Shown here: in pieces, positions 18,201-29,144 of the stretch
How the letters are laid out: the number at the start of each line of letters is the position of its first letter
Numbering within the stretch: the stretch's first letter is position 1
DNA from: an uncultured SAR116 cluster alpha proteobacterium
Lineage (GTDB): Bacteria; Pseudomonadota; Alphaproteobacteria; Puniceispirillales; Puniceispirillaceae
DNA length: 64,000 nt
Direction: 5' to 3'
Assembly (NCBI GenBank): GCA_902516825.1
Contig: CABXZZ010000001.1
Coordinates: forward strand, 1-64,000
The notes under the pieces: model-generated
Told to the model about the DNA's origin: nothing
The model's database searches: none
The model's input: the letters and a program-made list of their open reading frames with translations, nothing else
Program-made: the position numbers and the translations under genes

Positions 18201-20442
18201 AAATGATGGTAGTCTCTCAGCGTCAGATATCAAGATACCGGGTTATGACAGCGACGTTGAGGAGATAACAGGTAATTTGGATGCAGCCAAGCGTTTTGGT
18301 ATTGTTACCAGTACAAATTCACCTTTCCTTGAATATAATTTCTATAATGTATCAGAAACTGACACGACAATATCGGATACAAAAGAAAAATTAAAAGCCT
18401 GGAGCCTAGAAGGGTTTGATGAAACTTTTTTTGCAGACCTTGCAAGTGACGGAGCTGGAGGAATTTTTGATTTAGGATTAGGCACATTTGAGGAAGACAG
18501 AACTTTTTCTGAAAATCTCTCAATTTCTCAAACTTCAGCGGACAACTCCCCTGTAATTCAGACCCTTAGTGGTTTTTCTGATACTGACATTGCATATTAT
18601 GCTGGGAAAACAATCACTTTTAGTGATGGAACAAATTCAGTAGATGTCAACTTTAGTATTTCAAATAATACTTCCTCATTATCTGATACGATAGCACTCA
18701 TTCAGGCGGCTGATGGCTATAGCGACCTTGACTTTACAGTATCTGAAGACCCAGATAATAATGATGTGATTTTAATTACTTTCAATGATGACGGCGATGG
18801 AGCTGCCAAAGCAGCAACTGCATCTGTTTCACAATCCCTAAAATCGTTCTCAACTTTTATTCCTGAAACTGTATCCTCAATAGAGGAATTAGTTGAACAT
18901 TTAAATTCAGAAATTAATTCGACGTTGGTAAATGCCAATGGTGATTATGTTGATTTATCCGGAACAGTAGTAGATGAAGAAAATTCTATAAAGAAATGGG
19001 TTCCTCAAAATCACTTAAATTTTCAGAAAGATGAAGACAGCTTACTTGTTACTTTCTTAAGTTCAAATATTAATTTTCAAACAGACAGTGAAATTTCTTT
19101 AACGGTCACAGGAGATAGCTCTAGAGCGCAAGAAGAACCGCAACAAGCTCTAGATATAAGAGTTTTTGGTGGTTTTTCTGTATCAGAGTTAGAGACCCTT
19201 GAGAACAAGGCTATTGCAATATCAAACGGCTCTTCAACTCTGTTAGTGGAATTTGAAACAGCTCCATCAGACCTTGATGACTTAGTGGAGCAAATACAAT
19301 CCCATAAACAGTATGATAATTTGGGATTTGAAGTGAGGGCCGGAACACAATCTTTAATTATTCAAGATCAAGATGAAAATTACCCCTTGATAAGAAATTC
19401 CAGTATTTCTGTAATAGAGGGATATCCGCTAGATTATGATATTTATGTTGACGGTAAAAATATTGTTACGACTTCTCCAACAAGTACAAATGCGACTGTT
19501 GCGATTAATGCTTCCTCCACCTCCTCTATTGGTGAGCGACTAACACTTACAGATTTGCCTGATGAAGACCTTATAGTCGTTTTGTCAGGAACAGGAACAA
19601 GAAAAATTTCTGCAAGTTTCGATATTAATCCTGAAACTACCCCCTATTTGGAGAGAGAATTAACAGTAAGAGTGGCAAGCCAAGTTGACGTTCATGAGGT
19701 TATCATACCTGATGTATCAGGCTTGAGTGACATATTCCAATTAGGCACATCCGTTTTTGACGCTAGTGGAATTGAAAACATAACGGAGTTTACAAATTTA
19801 ATCCATCAATTAGATGAGTATTCAGAGCTGCCATTTACAGTAAGTACAAACGACTCTGGGGATGGTATTTTAATGACTTACAAAACCCAAGGGTTTCAGG
19901 AATACATTACTGTCGTTAGTGATAACACACAGTATGATGTTGAACGGATTGTGGACTCAGACACTGCTACAATTATAGAATTTTTTGATACGGAGACTAA
20001 CACCTCAATCGCTACAAGGACACTTGACCAATTTGGGAAAACTACCGCCGCAGGTTACCAAATTGATCTAAATGGAATTGCTGCTTATGACGACCAATTC
20101 TTTATCTCTTCTAATAATAACGGCGTCGGTGATAATAGAAACATACAATCCTTGATTGCCAGACAGTCATCTGATGCAGATGGCGCGAACACAGGAGGTT
20201 TCCAAGAGATTTTTGGCACCATTGTGGCTGGTCTTGGCTCAAAAATACAGTCAAGTAAATATGCTACACAAGCAGCACAGACATTAAAAGACGCAAGTTT
20301 AGAAGCAGAGGCTTCTTATTCAGGCGTCAACTTGGATACAGAAGCATCCAGGCTTATCGAACTTCAACAGGCCTATCAAGCTTCTGCTCGTATCTTATCA
20401 ACTGCCCGCGACCTTTTTGATACATTAATTCAATCAATGTAG
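15223..20442 (+). CDS. flgK: Giant hook-filament junction protein FlgK (1739 aa)
   Basis: FlgK is usually about 450-650 residues. The N-terminal part to about residue 430 is canonical ('LAVTGQNISNINTDGYKRRS', then 'LTRPEEFAAASRQLI'). The C-terminal part from about residue 1613 is also canonical ('VGDNRNIQSLIARQS', 'YSGVNLDTEASRLIELQQAY'). Between them lie about 1,180 extra acidic, Ser/Thr/Asn/Asp-rich residues, inserted where other FlgKs have a short linker. Three copies of a module also present in FliD lie near residues 1110-1200, 1307-1399 and 1490-1568. The GTG start directly follows the flgJ stop. The frame is intact throughout. Confidence 0.92.
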   Translation: MASLIDIGKSGLQSYRQALAVTGQNISNINTDGYKRRSVELEEVAANQGGISSTSNQTGLGVRVADIRRSFDEFLLNKARNATSYSETNQKYLTSINQLEDILLPGEANLGNMIANFFDGLQEIAASPADLAPRVAAMERGKTVANTFNQLAQLTSELKDGLEFQIQQDINDINILSKELFNLNSQLSGSSTKNAPNALLDSRDVLIDKLNQLAEVTVTLDQKGSALLTLGSSGKGPPLLTKQDNTVIGFDLISDKVTFLLEPGTSNTPTSQITNGSLLGLSNAYQTIQSVESSIDNLAHIFSRDLNELHLNGIDLEGEDGKELFHTVSIEADVNPTNLGNTTGNVQISDFRKVQNEPLTFTYQEEKDLWIARNPANDVIAQGRETVSYSGFVVSFVGEGKEGDQITIKPAYNAAANISFALTRPEEFAAASRQLITSDYNNVGVANMEAKLASPIIETQLLPTIEDNFSNQLSMIGATDFIRNGSVAVIPANTSNIDLISLVQQSQLSYSLTDDEISSITSMTLVVTSEEDTDNGSTLTATKKYLFSVTDSDEIETLIEEGATRDAEAIAKLINFGFIKADGYDLVTTDGVESWVADNLTYTLQDFGGYASGKSNQLTFALADGNFTEESEIFANSLNINGTLTNRNEDITSIQVFTKEGRHLAGSRLDDSQYAELFVEENGFNENAVYRDDYLNSSLENGYLGMSSVYKSDTTNPLINISNDNSDTVISFNVDFFDGVDTNEVSFDGKKASASTSLYRVSLDDGINTAIEATIYQGQVPGNTENDIAVAMASKIREKAPVVSLTGAGILLEQQSIDPPVDFVTPEDGNTTIFLSNNIRYEVSNENGIYNVVGGPDNALSTLDYDSANNQIKFITSSEPDDGDSVVIIFEEKEYVISKINGEIEVSGGEENRLSAFINSGISFDANNLSRMDLSSERHLRHQNIDYIISRDAAGNFSVGGGHDYAISLKLSYDEGTDIGTISSEIRQLKIVSNDGSLSASDIKIPGYDSDVEEITGNLDAAKRFGIVTSTNSPFLEYNFYNVSETDTTISDTKEKLKAWSLEGFDETFFADLASDGAGGIFDLGLGTFEEDRTFSENLSISQTSADNSPVIQTLSGFSDTDIAYYAGKTITFSDGTNSVDVNFSISNNTSSLSDTIALIQAADGYSDLDFTVSEDPDNNDVILITFNDDGDGAAKAATASVSQSLKSFSTFIPETVSSIEELVEHLNSEINSTLVNANGDYVDLSGTVVDEENSIKKWVPQNHLNFQKDEDSLLVTFLSSNINFQTDSEISLTVTGDSSRAQEEPQQALDIRVFGGFSVSELETLENKAIAISNGSSTLLVEFETAPSDLDDLVEQIQSHKQYDNLGFEVRAGTQSLIIQDQDENYPLIRNSSISVIEGYPLDYDIYVDGKNIVTTSPTSTNATVAINASSTSSIGERLTLTDLPDEDLIVVLSGTGTRKISASFDINPETTPYLERELTVRVASQVDVHEVIIPDVSGLSDIFQLGTSVFDASGIENITEFTNLIHQLDEYSELPFTVSTNDSGDGILMTYKTQGFQEYITVVSDNTQYDVERIVDSDTATIIEFFDTETNTSIATRTLDQFGKTTAAGYQIDLNGIAAYDDQFFISSNNNGVGDNRNIQSLIARQSSDADGANTGGFQEIFGTIVAGLGSKIQSSKYATQAAQTLKDASLEAEASYSGVNLDTEASRLIELQQAYQASARILSTARDLFDTLIQSM
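18550..19923 (+). repeat. Three FliD-like modules inside FlgK
   Basis: Copies at about 18550-18825, 19141-19420 and 19695-19923. Copy 1 (LSGFSDTDIAYYAGKTITFS) and copy 2 (GGFSVSELETLENKAIAISN) align across their length with the FliD module GFTSSDLSSLNGRTLFL..., including a central helix and a following aromatic-Asp strand (GYSDLDFTVS in copy 1, GYSDMDFTVS in FliD). Copy 3 keeps only the second half clearly (EYSELPFTVS). Boundaries are approximate. Confidence 0.7.
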
Positions 20443-20452
20443 GAACTTTATT

Positions 20453-23673
<3,221 letters not shown>

Positions 23674-23677
<4 letters not shown>

Positions 23678-24732
23678 TTAGTATTGGACGACAAACCATA
23701 GGAGGTGATTCACCCTGTTATATCACGTTAGAAGCTGGGCCAACAATAAATGGTTTCGATTCTGCAAAACAATTAATTGATATCGCGGCAAATACAGGCG
23801 CTGATGCAATTAAATTCCAGTTATTGAATGCAAATGAGCTCGTTGCTGACAAAAAGCAGCAATTTAAATACGAAATATTAATTAATGCGGAAAAGCAACA
23901 AACTAAGAAAATATCAGAATCGCTTTACGATATTCTAAAAAGAAGAGAACTCACAGACGACGAATGGAAAGAATTAAAGAAATATTGTGATAAGAAAAAT
24001 ATAGAATTCTTTGGAACAATATTATCTGACCATTATCTTGAATTAATAAAAGAACTTAAAACAAATACAGTAAAAATTGCTTCTTCAGACATAAATCACA
24101 TACCACTTATAGTTAAGGCCGCAAAGACTGGAATGTGTATTCAATTAGACACTGGAAATGCTTCATATGATGAAATTTCTTATGCAATCAAAAAAATTGA
24201 GGAGCAAGGAAATAACAAAATCGTAATCCATCATTGCCCCACCGGATATCCAGCTGAAATCGAAAGTGTGCAATTAGCTGAAATAACCAAATTAAAAAGC
24301 CTTTTCCCCTATCCAATAGCTTTCTCTGATCATACACCTGGTTGGCATATGAATATAGCTGCAATATGTTTAGGAGCCAATATGGTTGAAAAAACAATTA
24401 CGGTAGATAGAACGACACCATCGGTAGAGCACATGTTCTCCTTGGAAAAAAATGAAGTTCAAAAATTTATCAAAGAGATTAGAGAAGTTGAAAAGGCCAT
24501 CAAAGATACTGAGAGGAAACTTAATCCAGATTTAAAAAAACGATATGCTACACGTAGAAGTATGTTTTCTAAAACTAACATAGAAAAAGGTACAAAAATT
24601 ACAGAAGAGCATATTGAATATAAACGTCCTGGCCTTGGCTTAGGACCCGAAAGGCTAGATGATATCTGTTTTAAAATCGCAAAAAATGACATCCCAGCAG
24701 GTACAATGATAGCCTTAGACCAACTGAACTAA
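23674..24732 (+). CDS. Divergent NeuB-family nonulosonate synthase-like protein
   Basis: A 352-residue NeuB-type barrel with a C-terminal SAF (antifreeze-like) domain (about 285-352, 'NIEKGTKITEEHIEYKRPGL'). The family condenses phosphoenolpyruvate with an amino hexose to give a nine-carbon acid. Seen: 'ADAIKFQ', 'KIASSDINHIPLI', 'HHCPTGYPAEI', 'SDHTPGW'. Two usually conserved positions differ: the EAGVNHNG motif reads EAGPTING (Ile25 for His), and EKHFTLDR reads EKTITVDR (Thr241 in place of a metal-binding His). A canonical PseI is coded at 40176-41225. This one may act on another sugar or be a specialised subfamily. Confidence 0.75.
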
Positions 24733-24741
24733 CTTTAGAAA

Positions 24742-25413
24742 ATGTCATCTATTTCTCATCCCATAGCGATAATACCCGCAAGGGGAAATTCAAAAAGGCT
24801 AGCTAGAAAGAATATCCTTCCATGGAAAGGTATACCGTTAGTTGCCCACTGTGTAAAAAATGCATTAGCAACTAATTTATTTTCTGAGGTTGTTGTTTCT
24901 TCCGAAGATGACGAAATATTAGAGATTTCAGCAAAAGTTGGTGCAAGCCCAATAAAACGTCAAGCAAATTTGTCCAAAGACAGTTCCACTGTAGCTGAGG
25001 TTTGCATGAGTGTTCTTCAGGACTATTCAAACATAAAACAGTTTTGTTGCATTTATCCAACTGCTGTAAAACTAACCTCTGAAACTATAAGGGATTCTTT
25101 CAAGACATTTGAAAAAACTGAAGATTGTGATTTTCTAATGGGTGTATCTTTATACAACTACCCCCCTCAACAAGCCTTAATACAAAACGAAAATGGCGAA
25201 TTAATTTTACTTAATCCTAAATTTGAAAATGTTCAATCTCAATTTTATAAAGAATGTTTCGTCAGCAATGGTACAATTTATTGGGCAAAAAACGAAGCAT
25301 TTCTAAAACAAAAGAACTTTTATGGTAAAAAATTGCATCCATTTATCATAAGCGAAGAACAAGTATCCGATATAAACACTCCTGAAGATTACGATATTCT
25401 GATAAAATCGTAA
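24742..25413 (+). CDS. pseF: CMP-nonulosonate (pseudaminic acid) cytidylyltransferase PseF
   Basis: A 223-residue CMP-sugar synthetase of the NeuA/PseF type. It activates the nonulosonic acid with CTP for transfer. The nucleotide-binding start 'AIIPARGNSKRLARKNILPW' and 'EVVVSSEDDEILEISAKVGA' identify the family; the short length and 'CIYPTAVKL' favour PseF over NeuA. It is the only cytidylyltransferase in the window although two NeuB-family genes are present. Last gene of the pse operon, nine bases after the preceding stop. Confidence 0.88.
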   Translation: MSSISHPIAIIPARGNSKRLARKNILPWKGIPLVAHCVKNALATNLFSEVVVSSEDDEILEISAKVGASPIKRQANLSKDSSTVAEVCMSVLQDYSNIKQFCCIYPTAVKLTSETIRDSFKTFEKTEDCDFLMGVSLYNYPPQQALIQNENGELILLNPKFENVQSQFYKECFVSNGTIYWAKNEAFLKQKNFYGKKLHPFIISEEQVSDINTPEDYDILIKS

Positions 25414-25465
25414 AAATTATAGAAAATAAAAATTTCTTTAAACTTTTTTTAATTCAAGACGTTTT

Positions 25466-25481
25466 TGGCATGAATCTTGTT
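25466..25481 (+). promoter_or_regulatory. Weak sigma54-like site before flagellin 1
   Basis: TGGCATGAATCTTGTT keeps the -24 GG and spacing, but the -12 GC reads GT. If used, the transcript would have a leader of about 150 bases containing the hairpin at 25601-25627. Confidence 0.4.
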
Positions 25482-25573
25482 TTCGTGTTCAAATTCAGTA
25501 AGTTGACCTTAAAATCAAATCAATTTATATCCTTTTTTCCAAGGCAATTACCGTGCCAAAACTAGAGTAAAAT

Positions 25574-25599
25574 TAAATTTTTTTTTAATATGACGTTTA
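25574..25599 (+). promoter_or_regulatory. Candidate sigma28 promoter for flagellin 1
   Basis: TAAATTTT (25574-25581), 10-base spacer, GACGTTTA (25592-25599). The expected transcript start, about 25606, falls within the left arm of the adjacent hairpin. Confidence 0.6.
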
Positions 25600-25600
25600 T

Positions 25601-25627
25601 CCTCCTGAGAACTATCAATTCAGGAGG
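25601..25627 (+). promoter_or_regulatory. Hairpin covering the flagellin 1 ribosome binding site
   Basis: CCTCCTGA (25601-25608) and TCAGGAGG (25620-25627) form a perfect 8-bp stem with an 11-base loop. The right arm is the Shine-Dalgarno sequence (AGGAGG, 25622-25627) of the ATG at 25633. In a long transcript the site would be closed; in a transcript starting near 25606 most of the left arm is missing. Confidence 0.65.
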
Positions 25628-25632
25628 TTTAA

Positions 25633-28600
25633 ATGGTCTCAATCAACACAAATATTTCCTCCCTTTTAGCTCAAAATAATACTAGACAGGTAAATAATGA
25701 GCTTGAAAAGGCGATGGAAAGGCTTTCATCTGGAATGCGAATTAACTCTGCTGGCGACGATGCGGCAGGATTAGCTATTGCTAGTCGGATGGAATCTCAA
25801 GTTCGCGGGTTGCAGGCCGCAATTAAAAATGCGAACGACGGTATTTCGGTTACTCAAACGGCAGAAGGTGCCATGGAAGAAATCGGTAATATCCTACAAA
25901 GAATGCGTGAACTAGCAGTACAATCTGCAAACGATTCAAATTCTGATGCCGACAGAGCCTATCTTCAACAGGAAGTAGCTCAACTATCCGATGAGATTAC
26001 ACGTATTTCTGAAACAACACAATTCAATGGTGTCAATGTTTTAGACGGAACATTTGCTGGTAAAACATTCCAAATTGGAGCAAATGCTAATCAGAGTGTA
26101 ACGTTAGATATAGCGAATGTTGCAGCCTCTTCTTTGGGTATAGGCGCCTCTTCAACTTCTTCTACTAGTTCTACAACAACAACCACAAGTGGTGTGCCAG
26201 AAGAGATTGGAAATCTTACATTTGATAGAGATGATAGATACGCCTTCCAACTAACCGACCGCGATACAGGCCTTTCTTATCGTATTAATCCCGCAGGTAC
26301 CGCAGCCACGTCTCCTTCAATTATATCTTTGGATCGATTGATTATCACCGATCATGGATTTAAAACAGGTGATGCTGTCTTTAATACTACCATGGTTGGA
26401 GCTCCAGTGAATACGGTTAGTACGCCTAGGTTCATCATAAAAATTGATGAAGATACATTTCAGTTAGCATCAAGCTACGGTGATGCAATCGCTGGCACTG
26501 CTATTACTTTAACAACCGTCTCTCAGCCCACAGTTACTGGTCTTGGTATATCTCTAACGAGAGCGGATGCAGACTCAAGAGCTGATTTTGCAGCACGTAT
26601 CAATTCAGGTTTAAAAGAATCTGCAGTAAATACATCTGTAACAGGTAATGCCGCTGCTGCATCAGTGTCAGCCTCTACTATGAACGCTTCAGCTGCAAGC
26701 GATGACACCTTTAAGTTTACTTTGATGGTTGGGGATACCACTCAAGAAGTTGATTTTGGTGGTCGTATGCTATCTACCAGTCTTCCAGGTGACTCTACTC
26801 TTGCTGCTGCAGATTATGTGCACGTAGCACAAGCAATGAGAGAAGAACTTCATTCGGTATTCGATGATAGTGTCTCTGTTACACAATCTTCAGGTGTATT
26901 TACCATTGAGGATGCCCAAGGTCGTTATCTTGAGTTAAGCCAGGGTGCTGGTAATGGTTATTTCTTTGGATCTGATGAGCAGAATAGTGGTTCAATCTAC
27001 GCGACTGCTACAACTCAAAACAACATCTCTGTTGCCTGGTCTGATGATGGAAGCAATCTAGTGATAAGTCACGCTGCTGCTGGCGGTGTGGATATTACCA
27101 ATTTTGCAAGTACTAGTACTGGTATAGCTACATTTGATGTTGCGGATACAGCAACAACTGGTGTATTGGAGCCTATTGTTCTTCAGGATACTTTGGCAGA
27201 TACAACTGCTTCTGTAAGAGGTATTATTGGTGAGAGTAAGATTGCTCTTAACTTCAGCAATACCTTCGGTTACGCAGCCGATGGAGGAGGTACAGCCAAC
27301 TCTGGACTAGCGGCAAACTATGTGTTTAAAATCACAGATGGTGCGGGTAATGCCTATGCGGACTTTTCTGGAACAACTTCAGCTCTGGATATTCAGCGTT
27401 TTAACAACACAGATGCGGCAATTGAGGCATTTGTATTAGCTAACCTTACTTCACATATTTCATCAACTGGTTTCAACGATGACCGTATTGATATAGGTGA
27501 ATTTGCTGTTGATTATACAGGCGGTATCTTGACAATCACTAACAGCGAAGGTCGTGACCTTAGAATAGAAGATGTTTCATCTTCCTATGGAACAATCACG
27601 GTATCAAAGCTTGATGGATTAGAAGGAACAGAAAAACTTTCATCTCAGGGGTATCAAACTTCGGAGGTGAGATTGGAGCGTGGTTTTGGCACTACAATCA
27701 CAGCAGCCACTGCGACTATGACAATGGTTCTTGATAGTGGTTCGAGCAGCGTTATAACTGTATCTGCTGCTTTTGTGGGCGGTACTGCTGCTGATACTGG
27801 TTGGGAGCAAGCAGCATTGCTAGAGGCAAGATTGCAGGCAGGAACTGCCTCTGAGGTTAGTACCCACCTCCGAGTTGCATATGACTCAACAACTGACGAG
27901 TTTGTCATTCAGAACACTCTTGGTAAGTCCATAGATATCACAGCAACGACAGCTGCAGGATCTGAAGGCCAGTATTTTAAAACTGCTGCCGCAAGCGGGG
28001 GTGCCAATAAGGCGAATGACGTGCTAGTTAGCTCAGGTATAACCTCTGGTGTGTTAACGGAGGCAACTTCTGTGAAGCTGACGTTTAGCCAGGATGATGT
28101 AGATACATTCATTCTTGGTGTAAACTCTCAGGTATCAACTGCTCGTAGCTTTAACTTCGCATCAGATACCTTTGCTTCAAGTACTTTCAAGACAAGTTTT
28201 GATAACCTCATGGCAAAACTAAACACAGAGTACTCGGGAACGCCGTTCTCATATGAAATGGACGCAGCTAATCGTGCAATTACGATTACAAATAGTAAAG
28301 GTGGTGAGATCTTCTTCGATTCTCATACAACCAACTCGACAGACCTTGAGCTTCAGTTGGATGTTATGTCTGGTGTGTTGCAGAATGCTTCTGATACGTC
28401 TGGTAACGGCGATGCTGTGATTAAGGCAAATGAGGCTGTGACTACTGCAACAGCTACTGGAGACGGAAGTGTAGAAACAACAACTTCTACTAGCTCTTCA
28501 TCCTCTAGCTATTCCACTGGTAACACAGGTATAGACCAGCTGACTATCGCTACTCAGGCTGGTGCCAACGATGCACTTGGAAGTATTGATGCTGCTTTAG

Positions 28601-28839
28601 CAACTATCCTTTCAGAAAGAGCAAAACTTGGTGCCCTTGAAAATAGGTTGGACCATACTGTGAATAACCTATCTAACGTTGCAACTAATACATCTGCAGC
28701 TATGGGTAGAATTATGGATGCTGATTTCGCTAGAGAGACAACTAATCTTACGAAATCACAGATCTTGTCTCAGGCAGCGACATCTATGCTGGCTCAGGCT
28801 AATCAGTCTAAGCAAAATATCCTGGCTTTACTTCAGTAA
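25633..28839 (+). CDS. fliC: Giant flagellin 1 (1068 aa)
   Basis: The D0/D1 ends are textbook flagellin: 'MVSINTNISSLLAQNN', 'MERLSSGMRINSAGDDAAGL', 'ILQRMRELAVQSANDSNS', and C-terminal 'ENRLDHTVNNLSNVATNTSA' with final 'QANQSKQNILALLQ'. Usual flagellins are 270-550 residues; here residues about 170-965 are a Ser/Thr/Ala/Asp-rich surface region. It includes an HGFKTGDAVF module (nt about 26346-26510) of a kind seen in large secreted surface proteins. No HExxH metalloprotease motif was found in the central region. Many Ser/Thr residues could accept nonulosonic acid. Strong AGGAGG ribosome site inside a hairpin; followed by a terminator, so it is monocistronic. Confidence 0.95.
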   Translation: MVSINTNISSLLAQNNTRQVNNELEKAMERLSSGMRINSAGDDAAGLAIASRMESQVRGLQAAIKNANDGISVTQTAEGAMEEIGNILQRMRELAVQSANDSNSDADRAYLQQEVAQLSDEITRISETTQFNGVNVLDGTFAGKTFQIGANANQSVTLDIANVAASSLGIGASSTSSTSSTTTTTSGVPEEIGNLTFDRDDRYAFQLTDRDTGLSYRINPAGTAATSPSIISLDRLIITDHGFKTGDAVFNTTMVGAPVNTVSTPRFIIKIDEDTFQLASSYGDAIAGTAITLTTVSQPTVTGLGISLTRADADSRADFAARINSGLKESAVNTSVTGNAAAASVSASTMNASAASDDTFKFTLMVGDTTQEVDFGGRMLSTSLPGDSTLAAADYVHVAQAMREELHSVFDDSVSVTQSSGVFTIEDAQGRYLELSQGAGNGYFFGSDEQNSGSIYATATTQNNISVAWSDDGSNLVISHAAAGGVDITNFASTSTGIATFDVADTATTGVLEPIVLQDTLADTTASVRGIIGESKIALNFSNTFGYAADGGGTANSGLAANYVFKITDGAGNAYADFSGTTSALDIQRFNNTDAAIEAFVLANLTSHISSTGFNDDRIDIGEFAVDYTGGILTITNSEGRDLRIEDVSSSYGTITVSKLDGLEGTEKLSSQGYQTSEVRLERGFGTTITAATATMTMVLDSGSSSVITVSAAFVGGTAADTGWEQAALLEARLQAGTASEVSTHLRVAYDSTTDEFVIQNTLGKSIDITATTAAGSEGQYFKTAAASGGANKANDVLVSSGITSGVLTEATSVKLTFSQDDVDTFILGVNSQVSTARSFNFASDTFASSTFKTSFDNLMAKLNTEYSGTPFSYEMDAANRAITITNSKGGEIFFDSHTTNSTDLELQLDVMSGVLQNASDTSGNGDAVIKANEAVTTATATGDGSVETTTSTSSSSSSYSTGNTGIDQLTIATQAGANDALGSIDAALATILSERAKLGALENRLDHTVNNLSNVATNTSAAMGRIMDADFARETTNLTKSQILSQAATSMLAQANQSKQNILALLQ

Positions 28840-28892
28840 GGTAAAAAAACAAGATAGTTTGTTTACATTCTGAATTTAAAAAATCAATATTT

Positions 28893-28920
28893 AGGGGGCA
28901 GAAATGCCCCCTATTTTATT
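28893..28920 (+). terminator. Rho-independent terminator after flagellin 1
   Basis: AGGGGGCA-GAAA-TGCCCCCT: perfect 8-bp stem (28893-28900 with 28905-28912), GAAA tetraloop, then ATTTTATT. The rest of the 28840-29144 gap is extremely A/T-rich and, apart from the flagellin 2 promoter, shows no gene. Confidence 0.9.
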
Positions 28921-29072
28921 AAAAAAAAATATTTTTTTATTTTTTTTTAAAATTCAATTGAAGTTTTTTAATTTTTTTAAATTATTGTATTTATTTATTT
29001 AATTACGAGTTGCATTTTTCATACCAAAATCTTTTAAGCTTAAAATTTTAAAGATCTCCCTAACATCAAAAT

Positions 29073-29098
29073 TAACACAAAAAAAATCAAGCCGTTTA
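29073..29098 (+). promoter_or_regulatory. Candidate sigma28 promoter for flagellin 2
   Basis: TAACACAA (29073-29080), 10-base spacer, GCCGTTTA (29091-29098). The -10 box is the closest in the window to the FliA consensus GCCGATAA. Predicted leader is about 40 bases, with no hairpin like that of flagellin 1. Confidence 0.55.
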
Positions 29099-29144
29099 CT
29101 TTTACGTTGATTGATTTTTAAACCTTTTTGAAATGGAGATGAAG

